Positions 49,386 through 58,308 of a stretch of DNA of 64,000 nt are shown here, one piece after another. How positions within the stretch are numbered: the first letter of the stretch is position 1; every line of letters starts with the position of its first letter. Source of the DNA: Lysobacteraceae bacterium (GTDB lineage: Bacteria > Pseudomonadota > Gammaproteobacteria > Xanthomonadales > Rhodanobacteraceae); assembly GCA_004143945.1 (NCBI GenBank), contig SEHB01000013.1, positions 1 through 64,000 of the forward strand. Reading direction: 5' to 3'. A program made the position numbers and the translations under genes. The notes under the pieces are model-generated. The model was not told the origin of the DNA. It made no database searches and saw only the letters and a list, made by a program, of their open reading frames with translations.

Positions 49386-50090
49386 ATGGCACGGAAGGAA
49401 TCGCCCCGACGCGAGGGCGACGCGAACGCGGTCGAATGTGTGCCCGCTGCAGTGACGCGGAGACGTCCGCTCGAGGTCGCGGCCATCCTGCTGCGCCACG
49501 CCGCTCCACTCGCGACCCTCGTCGCGTGGCACGGCTCGGTGCACACCTACCTGCTGCTCGCGCTGTTCGACCTCGGCGTCGGGTACGCCGGCCATCAACT
49601 GCGCGGCAAGCCGGCCGGCACTCGCGATGCGCTCGCCGCTGCGCACACGCCGACCGAGCGTGCGCTCGCGTGGCTGCAGCTGCCGATGCTGATGGCGTTC
49701 GCGGGCGGGTTGTTCGTGTTCACCGCGATGCTGTTCCTGCTGCCCTTCCTCGCCGCGTTCCTGTGGCAGCCGCTGGCTGCGGCCGTGAAGGCGGATGCGG
49801 CCCTGATCGTCGCGAGCGCCGCGGTCACGAGCATCGCGGGCGCGCGCCAGTTCGACCACGCGCTGGCTGGCGCGGGAGCCGACGCGCGCACGTACCGCCT
49901 CGCGGGCGATCGCGGCGCGCGCCGCGCCCTGGCATCGCTCGGACTGTTCCTGATGCTCGCGGGTTACGCGCTCGCCTTCGGCCGCGCGTCGGTCGGCCTT
50001 TGGGTACTCGCGACGCTGTTCACCGCCTGGCTCTGCGCGATCGACCTCGAATGGAAGCCGCGCTGGCAGCGGCAGCGCAAGCCCTCGTAG
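49386..50090 (+). CDS. Integral membrane protein of unknown function
   Basis: A 234-aa protein with a charged N-terminus ([16 protein letters not shown]) and about five membrane segments ([85 protein letters not shown] and a final one). No motif is recognised. It is divergent from trpE. Its TAG stop (50088-50090) is the head of a gtaggctggacg repeat, so its last codons may differ from relatives without the repeat. Confidence 0.75.
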   Translation: MARKESPRREGDANAVECVPAAVTRRRPLEVAAILLRHAAPLATLVAWHGSVHTYLLLALFDLGVGYAGHQLRGKPAGTRDALAAAHTPTERALAWLQLPMLMAFAGGLFVFTAMLFLLPFLAAFLWQPLAAAVKADAALIVASAAVTSIAGARQFDHALAGAGADARTYRLAGDRGARRALASLGLFLMLAGYALAFGRASVGLWVLATLFTAWLCAIDLEWKPRWQRQRKPS

Positions 50091-50168
50091 GCTGGACGCG
50101 CGCAGCGCGGCCGGCTCGCGCGTCGGCAGGGCGAAAGGCGCCGGCCGACCTTCGGTCGTCCAGCCCAC
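50087..50168 (+). repeat. GTAG-type palindromic repeat pair supplying a stop codon
   Basis: A forward unit gtaggctggacgcgcgcagc and an inverted unit gcgccggccgaccttcggtc ending gtccagccca. GTAG at 50087-50090 contains the stop of the upstream membrane protein. Confidence 0.88.
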
Positions 50169-50188
50169 GGGTGCGCTGCACCGTTGCG

Positions 50189-51223
50189 TCAGGGCCCTTC
50201 CGGCAGCTCGAAGCCGTCGGCGAACAATGGAGGCTCGGAGAACAGCACAACTTCGGGTTCACGCACGATGTCGTAGTCGAGTCCTCCAGGGCTGCGTCCC
50301 CAGTACAACTCGACGGTCGAGGCCGACGTGACCAGCGGATGTGGTTCGACGTCGTCTTCGTCCGGCGTGTCGGTGATCGTGATCGCAGGATCCCACGCGG
50401 TCCCGTCGAGCGAGCGACGCGCGGCGAGGTCGAACCCGGTGCCGTTCGCACGGATCCAGAACAGTGCGAACGCATCGTCGGGCATCACCACCGGCAGCGA
50501 GTCGTGGTTGTTCCCGGTCACGGCGAAATCCTGAGGTGGCGCGCTCCAGTCAAGCACGTCGGTGGTCGTCTTTACGTACATCTGCAACTGGTTGTTGCCG
50601 GGATTGACCTGGTAGCTCGCGAGGTAGAGCCCGTCGCTCTCGCGGTAGGCGATGCGCGGCAGCGCGGCGCCCGCGGCAATCTGCGTCTGCTCCGTGTCCC
50701 AGGTCACACCGTCGTCGGTCGACTGCGCAACGTAGGCGCCGCCCGAGAGCCGCTGGTAGCTCATCGTGAGCGTCCCGTCGGCATGCCGAATCACATGCGG
50801 ATTGATGTCACCGCTGGCCCAGCCCAGCTCCAGCACCGATTGCTCGGTGAAGGTCGTGCCGTCGGTGCCCGTCGCGCGCCAGATGCGGTAGCCGCCGGTG
50901 CTCTTGAGGTAGAACAGCGCATAGCTGGCGGGACCGAGCTGCACGAGGGCCGGGTGGCGTTCGTTTGCTCCGGTCGCGATGATCGCGACCGGTTCGCTCC
51001 AGGTCGCGCCATCATCGGTGGAGCGCGTGAGCAGGAGATCGCCACTGAGGCTCCCGTCGAGCCGCTCGAACACGGCGATCCGCGCGCCGTCGTCGCTCGA
51101 GCGGATCACCGAGGCTTGGTAGTCGGTTTCCGGGCCGCTGGTGACGTTCTCGACCGCGGACGCTGCGCTCGCCGCGAATAGCGCAAGTAGACCCATCAGC
51201 AGGCGGGCGTGTATTCCGGTCAT
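50189..51223 (-). CDS. Secreted BNR-repeat (sialidase-like) protein with DGFE C-terminal tail
   Basis: A 344-aa protein: signal peptide ([16 protein letters not shown]) followed by Asp-box/BNR repeats ([43 protein letters not shown]), forming a beta-propeller. No sialidase Arg triad or catalytic Tyr/Glu pair is evident, so it is likely a binding protein. The C-terminus [12 protein letters not shown] carries a DGFE-type end that I recall from many secreted proteins of Dokdonella-like bacteria, perhaps a secretion signal. Its ATG overlaps the stop of the sensor kinase gene, so it belongs to the same operon. Confidence 0.82.
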   Translation of the reverse strand: MTGIHARLLMGLLALFAASAASAVENVTSGPETDYQASVIRSSDDGARIAVFERLDGSLSGDLLLTRSTDDGATWSEPVAIIATGANERHPALVQLGPASYALFYLKSTGGYRIWRATGTDGTTFTEQSVLELGWASGDINPHVIRHADGTLTMSYQRLSGGAYVAQSTDDGVTWDTEQTQIAAGAALPRIAYRESDGLYLASYQVNPGNNQLQMYVKTTTDVLDWSAPPQDFAVTGNNHDSLPVVMPDDAFALFWIRANGTGFDLAARRSLDGTAWDPAITITDTPDEDDVEPHPLVTSASTVELYWGRSPGGLDYDIVREPEVVLFSEPPLFADGFELPEGP

Positions 51224-53247
51224 GCACTTTCTCCTTCCGCGAGGCGCCGGCGTGGCATGCCGGCAAGGGTGATCGTGAATTCCACGCCGCTGCCATCGGC
51301 GAGGTTCGCTGCGCTGGCGCGACCGCGATGCAGCTCGGCGACGAGCCGCACGACGTAGAGGCCGAGGCCGAGGTGCGGCACGGCCCCTTCGCGCGGCGCC
51401 GCGCGTTCGCGCAGCGAGACGAGCGAATCGAACAACCGCTCCTGCATCGAGGCCTGCAGCAACGGGCCCGAGTTGGCCACGCGGATCGATGCCTCGCCAT
51501 CGCGCAATTGCAGCGAGATCGCGATGCGACCCTGCGCGGGCGTGAACGAGCACGCGTTGTCGAACAGCTTGTCGAGCGCCTGCGCCACGAGGTCCGGGGC
51601 GCCATGCATCGGTACGGCACCCGGCGGGAGCGCGATGTCGAGACGGCGCGGCTGCGCGAGCACCCGATAGCCTTCGCCGCAGGCCGCGACCAGCGCACGC
51701 AGGTCGAAATCCTCGGCCTCGGCCGACGCGATCGCACGCTCGATGCGGTTCGCCTCGCTCATCGCGCGCACGATCGCGCCGAGCCGCTCGGCGCCCTGCC
51801 GCGCGCGCGCGAGGTACGCGCGCGTGGATTCTGGCAGCGGCTCGTGCTCGAGGTTGTCGAGCGAGGATTTCACGATCGCGAGTGGCGTGTTGAGCTCGTG
51901 CGACAGCTTCGAAGCGAGGCTGCGCAGGTAGTCGGTGTACGCGCGGACCTCGTCGACGAGGCGCGCGAAGCTGCGCGCGAGGTCGCCGAGTTCGTCGCGC
52001 GAGTCCGCCAACGGCATCGGGCCGTCCAGCCGTCCCGACGTCCGCACCGCCCGTTCGGCCGCGTCGCGCAGCCGGCGGATGCGCCACGAGAGGGTCGCGC
52101 CGAACGCGAGCAGCACGAGCCCGGCGACCACGAGCGCGGACAGCGTCGCGAGCGCGAGCCCGGTCAGCGCCCGGCGCGCGAGCGCCGGCACCGCGGCATC
52201 GGCCTGTTCGAACAACAGCGCGCCACGCCTGCCGGACGCGTCGTCGAGCGGAACGGCCGCAGCGAGCACGACGCCGCCGCCGACGTCCGCTGCACGCCAG
52301 CTCGTCGCCGGCGTACCCGCGAGCGCCGCACGCAGTTCGCGCTCGTCGAAGCGCGGCGAATCGAGCGCGAGCCCCGGCGATCCGTCGAGGCGCGGCGCGA
52401 TCAGCACGCGATAGACGAGGCTCGCGAACCAGCCCGGCGTGGTGCCGACTGCGTCCGCGAGGTCGAGCGATCCCGCCGCCGCGAGCAGGTGCGCCTGCGC
52501 CGACAGGATCCGCACGCGCGCATGCGCGGGTACCAGCGGCGCGACTTCGCGCGAAACCGTCGCGTCTTCGCGATCGAGCTCGCGCGCATGCACGGCGACA
52601 TCATCACCGGGGCGCGCGGCATCGTGCATCGCCAGGCCGATTCGACGCGGCGTGCCCGCGCGCGGCAGACGCAGCTCGATCCGGTAACCGGAGCCGTCTT
52701 CCTGCAGCGCTCCCTCGAGTTCTTCGGGCAGCACGGTGCCGTGCTCGCGCGCGCGCGTGCGGAACGAGCCGGGTGCGGCGCCCGAGAGCAGGTAGCTGCG
52801 CGCCTCGCCATCTTGCTCGAGCAGCAGCACGACATGGTCGCCATCGGGCGCGCGCGGACTCGACGGGTCGACGCGCGTGCGCGTCGCGTCGCGCACATCG
52901 AGGAACAGGTGCACGCCGTTGCGCGCTTCGCCGAGCAGCACCTGCAGGCGCGCCGGGTCTGCCACGGATCCGACCGCCTGCGCGTGCGCTCGTACCGCGG
53001 CCCAGTCGTCACCATACCCGTCGACCACCACCGCTTCGTCGAGCGCGTGCACGTACAGCGCGTCCGCCGGCGGAAGCGCGAGCCCGCGCGCGACCAGCGC
53101 GCTCGCGAGCATGCGCGCCGACGCCAGCAACGCCTGCTCCCGCCCTTCGCGCAGCAGCACTTCGGTCTGCCGCACGAACTGCCAGCCCGCCCATGGCAAG
53201 GCGAGCGTCGACAGGGCGACCAGCAGGAGCTTGAGGCGGAGGGACAT
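51220..53247 (-). CDS. Sensor histidine kinase, PdsS-like (proteobacterial dedicated sortase system type)
   Basis: A 675-aa membrane kinase. An N-terminal helix (about 5-22) is followed by a periplasmic CBM9-like domain (EAVVVDGYGDDWAAVRAHA, GVHLFLDVRDATRT) and a second helix (about 345-375). HAMP (RIRRLRDAAERAVR) and HisKA with phospho-His450 in SKLSHELNTPLAIV come next, then HATPase_c with LDKLFDNACSFTPAQG and LGLGLYVVRLVAELHRG. The layout and length match TIGR03785-type kinases. Start ATG 53247 with GGCGGAGG on the wrong strand and no clear ribosome site. A G-run repeat lies immediately upstream. It overlaps the BNR protein gene at its end. Confidence 0.85.
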   Translation of the reverse strand: MSLRLKLLLVALSTLALPWAGWQFVRQTEVLLREGREQALLASARMLASALVARGLALPPADALYVHALDEAVVVDGYGDDWAAVRAHAQAVGSVADPARLQVLLGEARNGVHLFLDVRDATRTRVDPSSPRAPDGDHVVLLLEQDGEARSYLLSGAAPGSFRTRAREHGTVLPEELEGALQEDGSGYRIELRLPRAGTPRRIGLAMHDAARPGDDVAVHARELDREDATVSREVAPLVPAHARVRILSAQAHLLAAAGSLDLADAVGTTPGWFASLVYRVLIAPRLDGSPGLALDSPRFDERELRAALAGTPATSWRAADVGGGVVLAAAVPLDDASGRRGALLFEQADAAVPALARRALTGLALATLSALVVAGLVLLAFGATLSWRIRRLRDAAERAVRTSGRLDGPMPLADSRDELGDLARSFARLVDEVRAYTDYLRSLASKLSHELNTPLAIVKSSLDNLEHEPLPESTRAYLARARQGAERLGAIVRAMSEANRIERAIASAEAEDFDLRALVAACGEGYRVLAQPRRLDIALPPGAVPMHGAPDLVAQALDKLFDNACSFTPAQGRIAISLQLRDGEASIRVANSGPLLQASMQERLFDSLVSLRERAAPREGAVPHLGLGLYVVRLVAELHRGRASAANLADGSGVEFTITLAGMPRRRLAEGESA

Positions 53248-53256
53248 TCGAGAGCC

Positions 53257-53482
53257 GGGTATGGGGAAGGGGTATGGGGCAGGCTGCGACCTGTGCCCGC
53301 GATGTGCGCGGATGAGAGTCACACGACTGCAACGCAATCGCCGACGAAGAGGATACTTCCACACCTACGCAAGATCGGGGCCCCAGGGATCGTGCGTGCA
53401 TGCGCGGTCGGTCATTCCGGCTCCGATGCGAACCGGGAAGCCCAGATCCCTGCGGTTCCATTCCCCGTTCCCATTCCCTATG
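53257..53482 (+). repeat. G-run repeat arm and distant inverted C-run arm flanking the kinase promoter region
   Basis: G-runs at 53257-53259, 53263-53266, 53269-53272 and 53276-53279 form a four-tract arm; the matching inverted arm ccattccccgttcccattcc lies at about 53460-53479. The about 175 bases between hold no gene. The whole element fills the gap between the response-regulator stop and the kinase start. Confidence 0.8.
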
Positions 53483-53491
53483 TCCCGCCTT

Positions 53492-54181
53492 TCATGCCCT
53501 CCACCGATACCCCGCCCCGTGGACGGTATCGATCGCGTCGAACGCGGGGTCGATCGCGAGGAACTTCTTGCGGATGCGCTTGATGTGCGAGGTGATCGTC
53601 GCGTCGTCGACGACCACCTGGGCGTCGCGCATGAGCTGGTCGCGGTTCTTCACGTGGCCGGGAAAGCGCACGAGGGTATGCACCATCCAGAACTCGGTCA
53701 CGGTCAGCGGCACGTCGACGCCGTTCCAGCTCACGCGCATGCGCTCGGCCTCGATCTTCAGCGGGCCGTGCTCGACCACGCTGTCGGCCGCGACCGGCTT
53801 GCGCAACGCATCCATGCGCCGGAACAGCGCATTGATGCGCGCGGCGAGCTGGTGCAGCGAGATGTCCTTGGCGAGGTAGTCGTCGGCGCCGAGGCGCAGG
53901 CCCGAGATCACGTCGAAATCCGAATCGCGCGCGGTCAGGAACAGGATCGGCAGGGTCGGCGCACGCGCGCGCAGGTTGCGGCAGAGGTCGAAGCCGCCCT
54001 CGGGTTCGTCGCCGAGGCCGACGTCGATGATCACGAGTTCGGGCAGGCGTTGCGCGAACGCAGCTTCCGCCTCGCCGCGCGAGGCGTAGCCGCGCACGTC
54101 GTATCCGAGCCGTGCGAGTGCTTCGGAGTAGTTCGCGCGGATCAAGGGTTCGTCCTCGACGATGGCGATGTGGCGCGGCAT
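53492..54181 (-). CDS. Response regulator, PdsR-like (OmpR/PhoB family)
   Basis: A 229-aa regulator. The receiver domain has EDEPLIRANY, phospho-Asp53 in LVIIDVGLGDEPEGGFDLC, the T/S in LPILFLTARDSDFD and Lys in DDYLAKD; a winged-helix output domain covers about 130-229 (LTVTEFWMVHTLVRFPGHV, DATITSHIKRIRKKF). The combination closely resembles TIGR03787 'proteobacterial dedicated sortase system response regulator'. AGGAGG precedes ATG 54181. It is followed by the kinase gene after a 244-base gap. Two very small genes are divergent from it and may be targets. Confidence 0.88.
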   Translation of the reverse strand: MPRHIAIVEDEPLIRANYSEALARLGYDVRGYASRGEAEAAFAQRLPELVIIDVGLGDEPEGGFDLCRNLRARAPTLPILFLTARDSDFDVISGLRLGADDYLAKDISLHQLAARINALFRRMDALRKPVAADSVVEHGPLKIEAERMRVSWNGVDVPLTVTEFWMVHTLVRFPGHVKNRDQLMRDAQVVVDDATITSHIKRIRKKFLAIDPAFDAIDTVHGAGYRWRA

Positions 54182-54355
54182 GGCGATTCCTCCTGGTGTC
54201 GCGGCCAGCTTATGGGCCGCTTCCGCACAGGCGCAACGGCCCGCGTGCCGATGCCCGGGAATTGCCACAACTCGTCGGCGCCGCGGCCGCGCGCCGGCGG
54301 CATGTGCACCCCGCACGGCGCTGCAATGGCAGCGCCTGCCCAGCGGAGAAATGCG

Positions 54356-54469
54356 ATGGACATCGAACGACCCGACCCGAACGCCGAACTTCACGCGCGT
54401 GAGCGCCTGCGCATCCTGTTCGCGATCGGATCGCTGCTGCTCGGCCTGCTCGCCGCAGCGCAGGTGTGA
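54356..54469 (+). CDS. Small single-pass membrane peptide (37 aa), candidate
   Basis: MDIERPDPNAELHARERLRI followed by a hydrophobic segment (LFAIGSLLLGLLAAAQV) that runs to the end. A CGGAG ribosome site lies nine bases before ATG 54356. It is divergent from the PdsR-like regulator and followed after four bases by another small gene and then a strong terminator, which supports expression. No family is recognised; a regulator-linked small membrane protein is possible. Confidence 0.5.
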   Translation: MDIERPDPNAELHARERLRILFAIGSLLLGLLAAAQV

Positions 54470-54473
54470 CGCG

Positions 54474-54629
54474 ATGAACCTGTACCACGACGACACGATG
54501 GACGGGACGCGCAGGTCCGCCACGGACTGGCTCGATGGCGGCACGGAAGCCGCTCCGCTCGCTGTGGCGCCGCCGGCGCGCGGGCCTGCGACGGAATCCA
54601 CGCCCGATCCGTCTTGGAGAGCGTTGTAA
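54474..54629 (+). CDS. Small soluble peptide (51 aa), candidate
   Basis: A short acidic, proline-rich peptide starting MNLYHDDTMDGTRRSATDWL. It begins four bases after the preceding small gene, within reach of translational coupling, and its TAA is followed by a terminator. No family is recognised and it could be spurious, but the spacing and terminator favour a real two-gene unit. Confidence 0.42.
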   Translation: MNLYHDDTMDGTRRSATDWLDGGTEAAPLAVAPPARGPATESTPDPSWRAL

Positions 54630-54663
54630 CGGCCCGATCGACCGGGCTGCCGTTTGCGTCACC

Positions 54664-54713
54664 CGCGCCGGGCCATGTCCCCTCCTCCCCCCGGGCCCGG
54701 CGCGGCTCTTTTC
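54664..54713 (+). terminator. Intrinsic terminator after the two small genes
   Basis: cgcgccgggcc (54664-54674) pairs with ggcccggcgcg (54694-54704) across a 19-base loop and is followed by gctcttttc. This is a strong GC stem with a short T-run on the plus strand. Confidence 0.65.
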
Positions 54714-54781
54714 GCACGCGGCGCCGCGGACGCGCCTCGAAGCCGGCGAAACCGCATGGCGCGCTGAACTCGCAGCATGAC

Positions 54782-54926
54782 GCTCGCGACTGCGCCGCTC
54801 CTGCGACGGCTGCGGCTGGTGCGTTTCCCGCCGTAGGAGCGCCGCAGGCGCGATCGACGACACGTCGGATCCGCATGACGCGGCGAACACGCGACATCAC
54901 GGTCGCGGCCGCGCCGCTCCTGCAGG
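54782..54926. repeat. Three GTAGGAGCG-type repeat units in alternating orientation
   Basis: An inverted unit (gactgcgccgctcctgcgac, about 54788), a forward unit gtaggagcgccgcaggcgcg (54833-54852) and another inverted unit (ggccgcgccgctcctgcagg, about 54907-54926). The cluster runs up to the rpe stop codon. Confidence 0.8.
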
Positions 54927-54927
54927 A

Positions 54928-55602
54928 TCACCGGGCGCCGATGGCGGCCTTCATGCGCGCGATCACGTCGGCGTAGTCGGGTTCGCTGAAGATCGCCGAG
55001 CCCGCGACGAAGGTGTCGGCGCCCGCGCGCGCGATCTCCGCGATGTTCGACGGCTTCACGCCGCCGTCGATCTCCAGCCGGATCGGCCGGCCGCTCGCGT
55101 CGATGCGCTCGCGCACCGCGCGCAGCTTGTCGAGCGCGGCGGGAATGAAGGACTGGCCACCGAAGCCCGGGTTCACCGACATGATCAGCACGAAATCGAG
55201 CTTGTCGAGCACGTGGTCGAGCCATGCGAGCGGCGTGGCGGGGTTGAACACGAGCCCGGCCTTGCAACCGGAGTCGCGGATCAGGCCGAGCGTGCGGTCG
55301 ACGTGCTCGCTGGCTTCGGGGTGGAAGCTGATGCAGCTCGCGCCGGCCTTCGCGAAGTCGGGCACGATGCGATCGACGGGCTTCACCATGAGGTGCACGT
55401 CGATCGGCGCGGTCACGCCGTGCTTGCGCAGCGCCTCGCACACCAGCGGGCCGATCGTGAGATTCGGCACGTAGTGGTTGTCCATCACGTCGAAATGGAC
55501 CCATTCCGCGCCGGCCGCGACGACCGCGTCGACTTCTTCGCCGAGGCGCGCGAAATTCGCCGAGAGGATCGAGGGCGCGATGACCGGTGATTGACGTGGC
55601 AT
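54928..55602 (-). CDS. rpe: Ribulose-phosphate 3-epimerase
   Basis: Interconverts ribulose 5-phosphate and xylulose 5-phosphate. The 224-aa TIM barrel has [33 protein letters not shown] (metal ligands), [31 protein letters not shown] and [12 protein letters not shown]. It is full length, and complements rpiA at 32 kb in the same pathway. ATG 55602. Repeats lie at both sides of the gene. Confidence 0.97.
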   Translation of the reverse strand: MPRQSPVIAPSILSANFARLGEEVDAVVAAGAEWVHFDVMDNHYVPNLTIGPLVCEALRKHGVTAPIDVHLMVKPVDRIVPDFAKAGASCISFHPEASEHVDRTLGLIRDSGCKAGLVFNPATPLAWLDHVLDKLDFVLIMSVNPGFGGQSFIPAALDKLRAVRERIDASGRPIRLEIDGGVKPSNIAEIARAGADTFVAGSAIFSEPDYADVIARMKAAIGAR

Positions 55603-55689
55603 GTTGGTGTCCGCAGTCGTGTGTCTTGTGCAGGGGCGGCGCAGCAGCGACAGGCGCAGGTTAACACCGCATGCACGCCGGCCACTTCC

Positions 55690-55772
55690 GCAGGCTGGAC
55701 GGCCACAGGCCGGCCGGCGTCGTGCGCACGCGGAATGCGCGTGGCGGCCGCGCTGCGCGCAGCCAGCCTACA
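55690..55772 (-). repeat. GTAG-type palindromic repeat pair supplying a stop codon
   Basis: A slightly decayed forward unit caggctggacggccacaggc and an inverted unit gcggccgcgctgcgcgcagc ending cagcctac. The CTA at 55768-55770 is, on the minus strand, the TAG stop of djlA. Confidence 0.82.
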
Positions 55773-56559
55773 GGCCGCGCTCGGCCTTGATGTGTTCCCA
55801 GGCCGCATTGATCTCGCGCGCACGCTCCTCGGCGCGTCGCTTGAGTTCGTCGGGCACGTCGCCGAGCTTGTCCGGGTGGTGCTGGCTCATGAGGCGGCGA
55901 TAGGCCTGCTTGAGCTCGCGCTCGCCTGCATCGCGCGTGACGCCGAGCACGGCGTAGGGATCGATGTCCGCAGGGCGCTGCGCGCGGGGCCCGGGCCCGC
56001 GTGGACCGTACTGCGCACGCGGCCCGCCGCCGAAGCCGGGCGCGTAGCCCTTCATCGCCGACAGTGCCGCGAGTTCGTGGTCGCTGACGCCAAGCGATCC
56101 GCACAGCGTGCGCAGCAGCAGGAGCTTGGGCTGCGCGAGCGAGCCCTCGGCGTGGACGAGGTCGAGCAGCAGGTCGAGCACGAGGAACGCGAGGTCGCGT
56201 CGGCCCTGGCACCAGCGCCTGAGGTCGTTGATCGCCGCCTGGCTGTCGTAGCCGGCCTGCTTGCCTTCGCCGAAGCGTTCGATCGCGATGCGGCGTTGCG
56301 CGGGATCGAGTCGCAGGCGCGCAATCAGCGCCTCGGTCGCGGCGATCTCGGGCTCCGACACGCGCCCGTCGGACTTCGACAGCGCGCCCGCGAACGCGAA
56401 CAGCGGCTCGATGAAGCCGACGCCCATCGACGGCGGGCGCAGGCGCGCGACCGCGCTGTCCCAGAAATGCCCGAGCAGTGCACCGAACAGCAGGCCGATC
56501 GGGTTGTGGAAGATGATGAAGCCGAGGATCGCGCCGACGAGCTTGCCGGTGTGCTTCAT
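55768..56559 (-). CDS. djlA: Membrane-anchored DnaJ-type co-chaperone DjlA
   Basis: A 263-aa type III J protein: N-terminal membrane segment with glycines ([21 protein letters not shown]), a TerB-like helical domain ([35 protein letters not shown]), a Gly/Pro/Arg linker and a C-terminal J domain with [19 protein letters not shown] and the HPD motif in [10 protein letters not shown]. It stimulates DnaK at the inner membrane. ATG 56559 gives the family N-terminus. Its TAG stop comes from a repeat. Confidence 0.93.
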   Translation of the reverse strand: MKHTGKLVGAILGFIIFHNPIGLLFGALLGHFWDSAVARLRPPSMGVGFIEPLFAFAGALSKSDGRVSEPEIAATEALIARLRLDPAQRRIAIERFGEGKQAGYDSQAAINDLRRWCQGRRDLAFLVLDLLLDLVHAEGSLAQPKLLLLRTLCGSLGVSDHELAALSAMKGYAPGFGGGPRAQYGPRGPGPRAQRPADIDPYAVLGVTRDAGERELKQAYRRLMSQHHPDKLGDVPDELKRRAEERAREINAAWEHIKAERGL

Positions 56560-56736
56560 CGCGTACCTCGGCTCAGCGCGGCATGCGCGAAATTGGCGAA
56601 GCGGGCGTCGGTTGCGGATCGGCGCGGCATGCACGGAACGAGGGCGGGGAGTGGCAGCGATTCTAGCAACTCGCCCGGCAGGCGCCGTCGCACGCCCTCA
56701 GCGCGTGTTCATCGCGTTCCCGCGCGCCCGGCTCGT

Positions 56737-56742
56737 TACAAT
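56737..56742 (+). promoter_or_regulatory. -10 element (TACAAT) upstream of purC
   Basis: TACAAT places a transcription start near 56749-56750, only about 20 bases before the chosen GTG (56770) and 2-3 bases before an upstream in-frame GTG (56752). No good -35 is visible. Confidence 0.4.
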
Positions 56743-56769
56743 CGTCTTCCCGTGCCTGCCGGAACCGCC

Positions 56770-57666
56770 GTGCCGACCGTCCTTTCGCAATCGAACCTGC
56801 CCGGCATCGAACTGCTCCATCGCGGCAAGGTCCGCGACGTGTACGCGCTCGGCCCCGACGAGTTGCTGATCGTCGCGACCGACCGCCTGTCCGCGTTCGA
56901 CGTGGTGCTGCCCGATCCGATCCCCGGCAAGGGCGAGATGCTGACCCAGATCTCGAACTTCTGGTTCGCGAAGACCGCGCACCTGATGCCGAACCACCTG
57001 ACCGGCAGGGACGTGGCGAGCGTCCTGCCCGCAGGCGTCGACGTCGGACCGTACGCACGCCGCAGCGTCGTCGCGAAACGCCTGAAGCCGGTCCCGGTCG
57101 AAGCGATCGCACGCGGCTACCTGATCGGGTCCGGCTGGAAGGACTACCAGGCGACCGGGCGGCTGTGCGGCATCGGGCTGCCGGCCAGCCTGCGGCAGGC
57201 GGAACGCTTGCCCGAGCCGATCTTCACGCCCTCGACGAAGGCCGCGATCGGCGCACACGACGAAAACGTGAGCTTCGACGTGGTCGTCGCGACGATCGGC
57301 GCCGAGCTCGCCGAACGCATCCGCGATGCGACGCTCGCGATCTATCGCCACGCCGCCGCGCACGCGGCCGAACGCGGGATCCTGATCGCCGACACCAAGT
57401 TCGAGTTCGGCACCGATGCGGAAGGTCGACTCTACGTGATGGACGAGATGCTCACGCCCGATTCCTCGCGCTTCTGGCCAGCCGACGACTACCGCGTCGG
57501 CATCAGTCCGCCGAGCTACGACAAGCAGTTCGTGCGCGACTACCTCGAGACGCTCGACTGGAACAAGAGCGCGCCGGGTCCGCGCCTGCCGCAGGGGATC
57601 ATCGACGGGACCTCCGCGAAATATGCCGAGGCGCTGCAGCGGCTCGCGGGCATCGTCATCGACTGA
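56770..57666 (+). CDS. purC: Phosphoribosylaminoimidazole-succinocarboxamide synthase
   Basis: SAICAR synthase of purine biosynthesis. The 298-aa protein shows [65 protein letters not shown] and [17 protein letters not shown], the longer type found in xanthomonads. Start is GTG 56770 ([12 protein letters not shown]), which matches the family; GTG 56752 is in frame and near the predicted transcription start. No other pur gene is adjacent. Confidence 0.95.
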   Translation: MPTVLSQSNLPGIELLHRGKVRDVYALGPDELLIVATDRLSAFDVVLPDPIPGKGEMLTQISNFWFAKTAHLMPNHLTGRDVASVLPAGVDVGPYARRSVVAKRLKPVPVEAIARGYLIGSGWKDYQATGRLCGIGLPASLRQAERLPEPIFTPSTKAAIGAHDENVSFDVVVATIGAELAERIRDATLAIYRHAAAHAAERGILIADTKFEFGTDAEGRLYVMDEMLTPDSSRFWPADDYRVGISPPSYDKQFVRDYLETLDWNKSAPGPRLPQGIIDGTSAKYAEALQRLAGIVID

Positions 57667-57679
57667 TCCAGAGTCCGCC

Positions 57680-57702
57680 GCAGGAGCGCACCCTGTGCGC
57701 GA
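57680..57702 (+). repeat. Single GCAGGAGCGCACCCTGTGCGCG repeat half
   Basis: gcaggagcgcaccctgtgcg followed by cga, identical in core to the inverted pair at 43967-44058, but with GCAG instead of GTAG. It lies 14 bases after the purC stop. Confidence 0.65.
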
Positions 57703-57771
57703 TTGCTGGCGCGCTTTCCGATGCGATGGCGGCGACGTAGAGTACGGGGCACCCGCACGACGAGGCGCGCC

Positions 57772-58236
57772 ATGCGCAGCATCACCGACTGGTTCGACGG
57801 CTATGGCGCGGATCACCAGCACCCGACCAATCGCTTGATCCACTGGATCTGCGTGCCGGCGATTCTCTGGACCGTCATCGCCGCTCTGTGGGTCGTGCCC
57901 GTATCGCCTCGCTTCGGGCGACCCGGCTTCTGGTGCGGGCTCGCGATGGTCGCCGCGTTCGCGTTCTACTGGCGGCTGTCGCGCCCGCTCGGCGCCGCGA
58001 TGCTCGGCGTGTTCGTGCTGTTCGGCCTCGTGACCGAAGGCCTGTACCGGCTGCTCGGCCCGCAGTCGCTGCTCTGGCTCGCGATCGCGGTGTTCGTGCT
58101 CGCCTGGGTCGGTCAGTTCCTCGGCCATCGCCTCGAAGGCAGGCGACCATCGTTCCTGACCGACCTTGCCTACCTGCTGATCGGTCCGGCCTGGCTCGTC
58201 GCCAAGCTCCTGCGGCGCGCCGGCATCGCGTACTGA
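57772..58236 (+). CDS. Mpo1/YGL010W-like (DUF962) membrane protein
   Basis: A 154-aa protein with four membrane segments. The family pattern is visible: WFDGYGADHQHPTNRLIHWI at the start (HxxxxN/H histidines) and WVGQFLGHRLEGRRP then SFLTDLAYLLIGP at the end. The yeast homologue Mpo1 is an iron-dependent dioxygenase acting on 2-hydroxy fatty acids; histidines needed for metal binding are retained. Bacterial function is not established. ATG 57772 is clear. A terminator follows. Confidence 0.88.
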   Translation: MRSITDWFDGYGADHQHPTNRLIHWICVPAILWTVIAALWVVPVSPRFGRPGFWCGLAMVAAFAFYWRLSRPLGAAMLGVFVLFGLVTEGLYRLLGPQSLLWLAIAVFVLAWVGQFLGHRLEGRRPSFLTDLAYLLIGPAWLVAKLLRRAGIAY

Positions 58237-58252
58237 CCGCGGTCTGCACCGA

Positions 58253-58284
58253 CGAAAAAGGGCGCGTCCTTCGACGCGCCCTTT
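58253..58284. terminator. Bidirectional intrinsic terminator between convergent genes
   Basis: aaagggcgcgtc-cttc-gacgcgcccttt: a 12-bp perfect stem with A- and T-rich flanks on either side, ending both the Mpo1-like gene and the convergent lipase gene. Confidence 0.9.
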
Positions 58285-58308
58285 CGCTTCGTGCGGGAAT
58301 GCGCGGAG

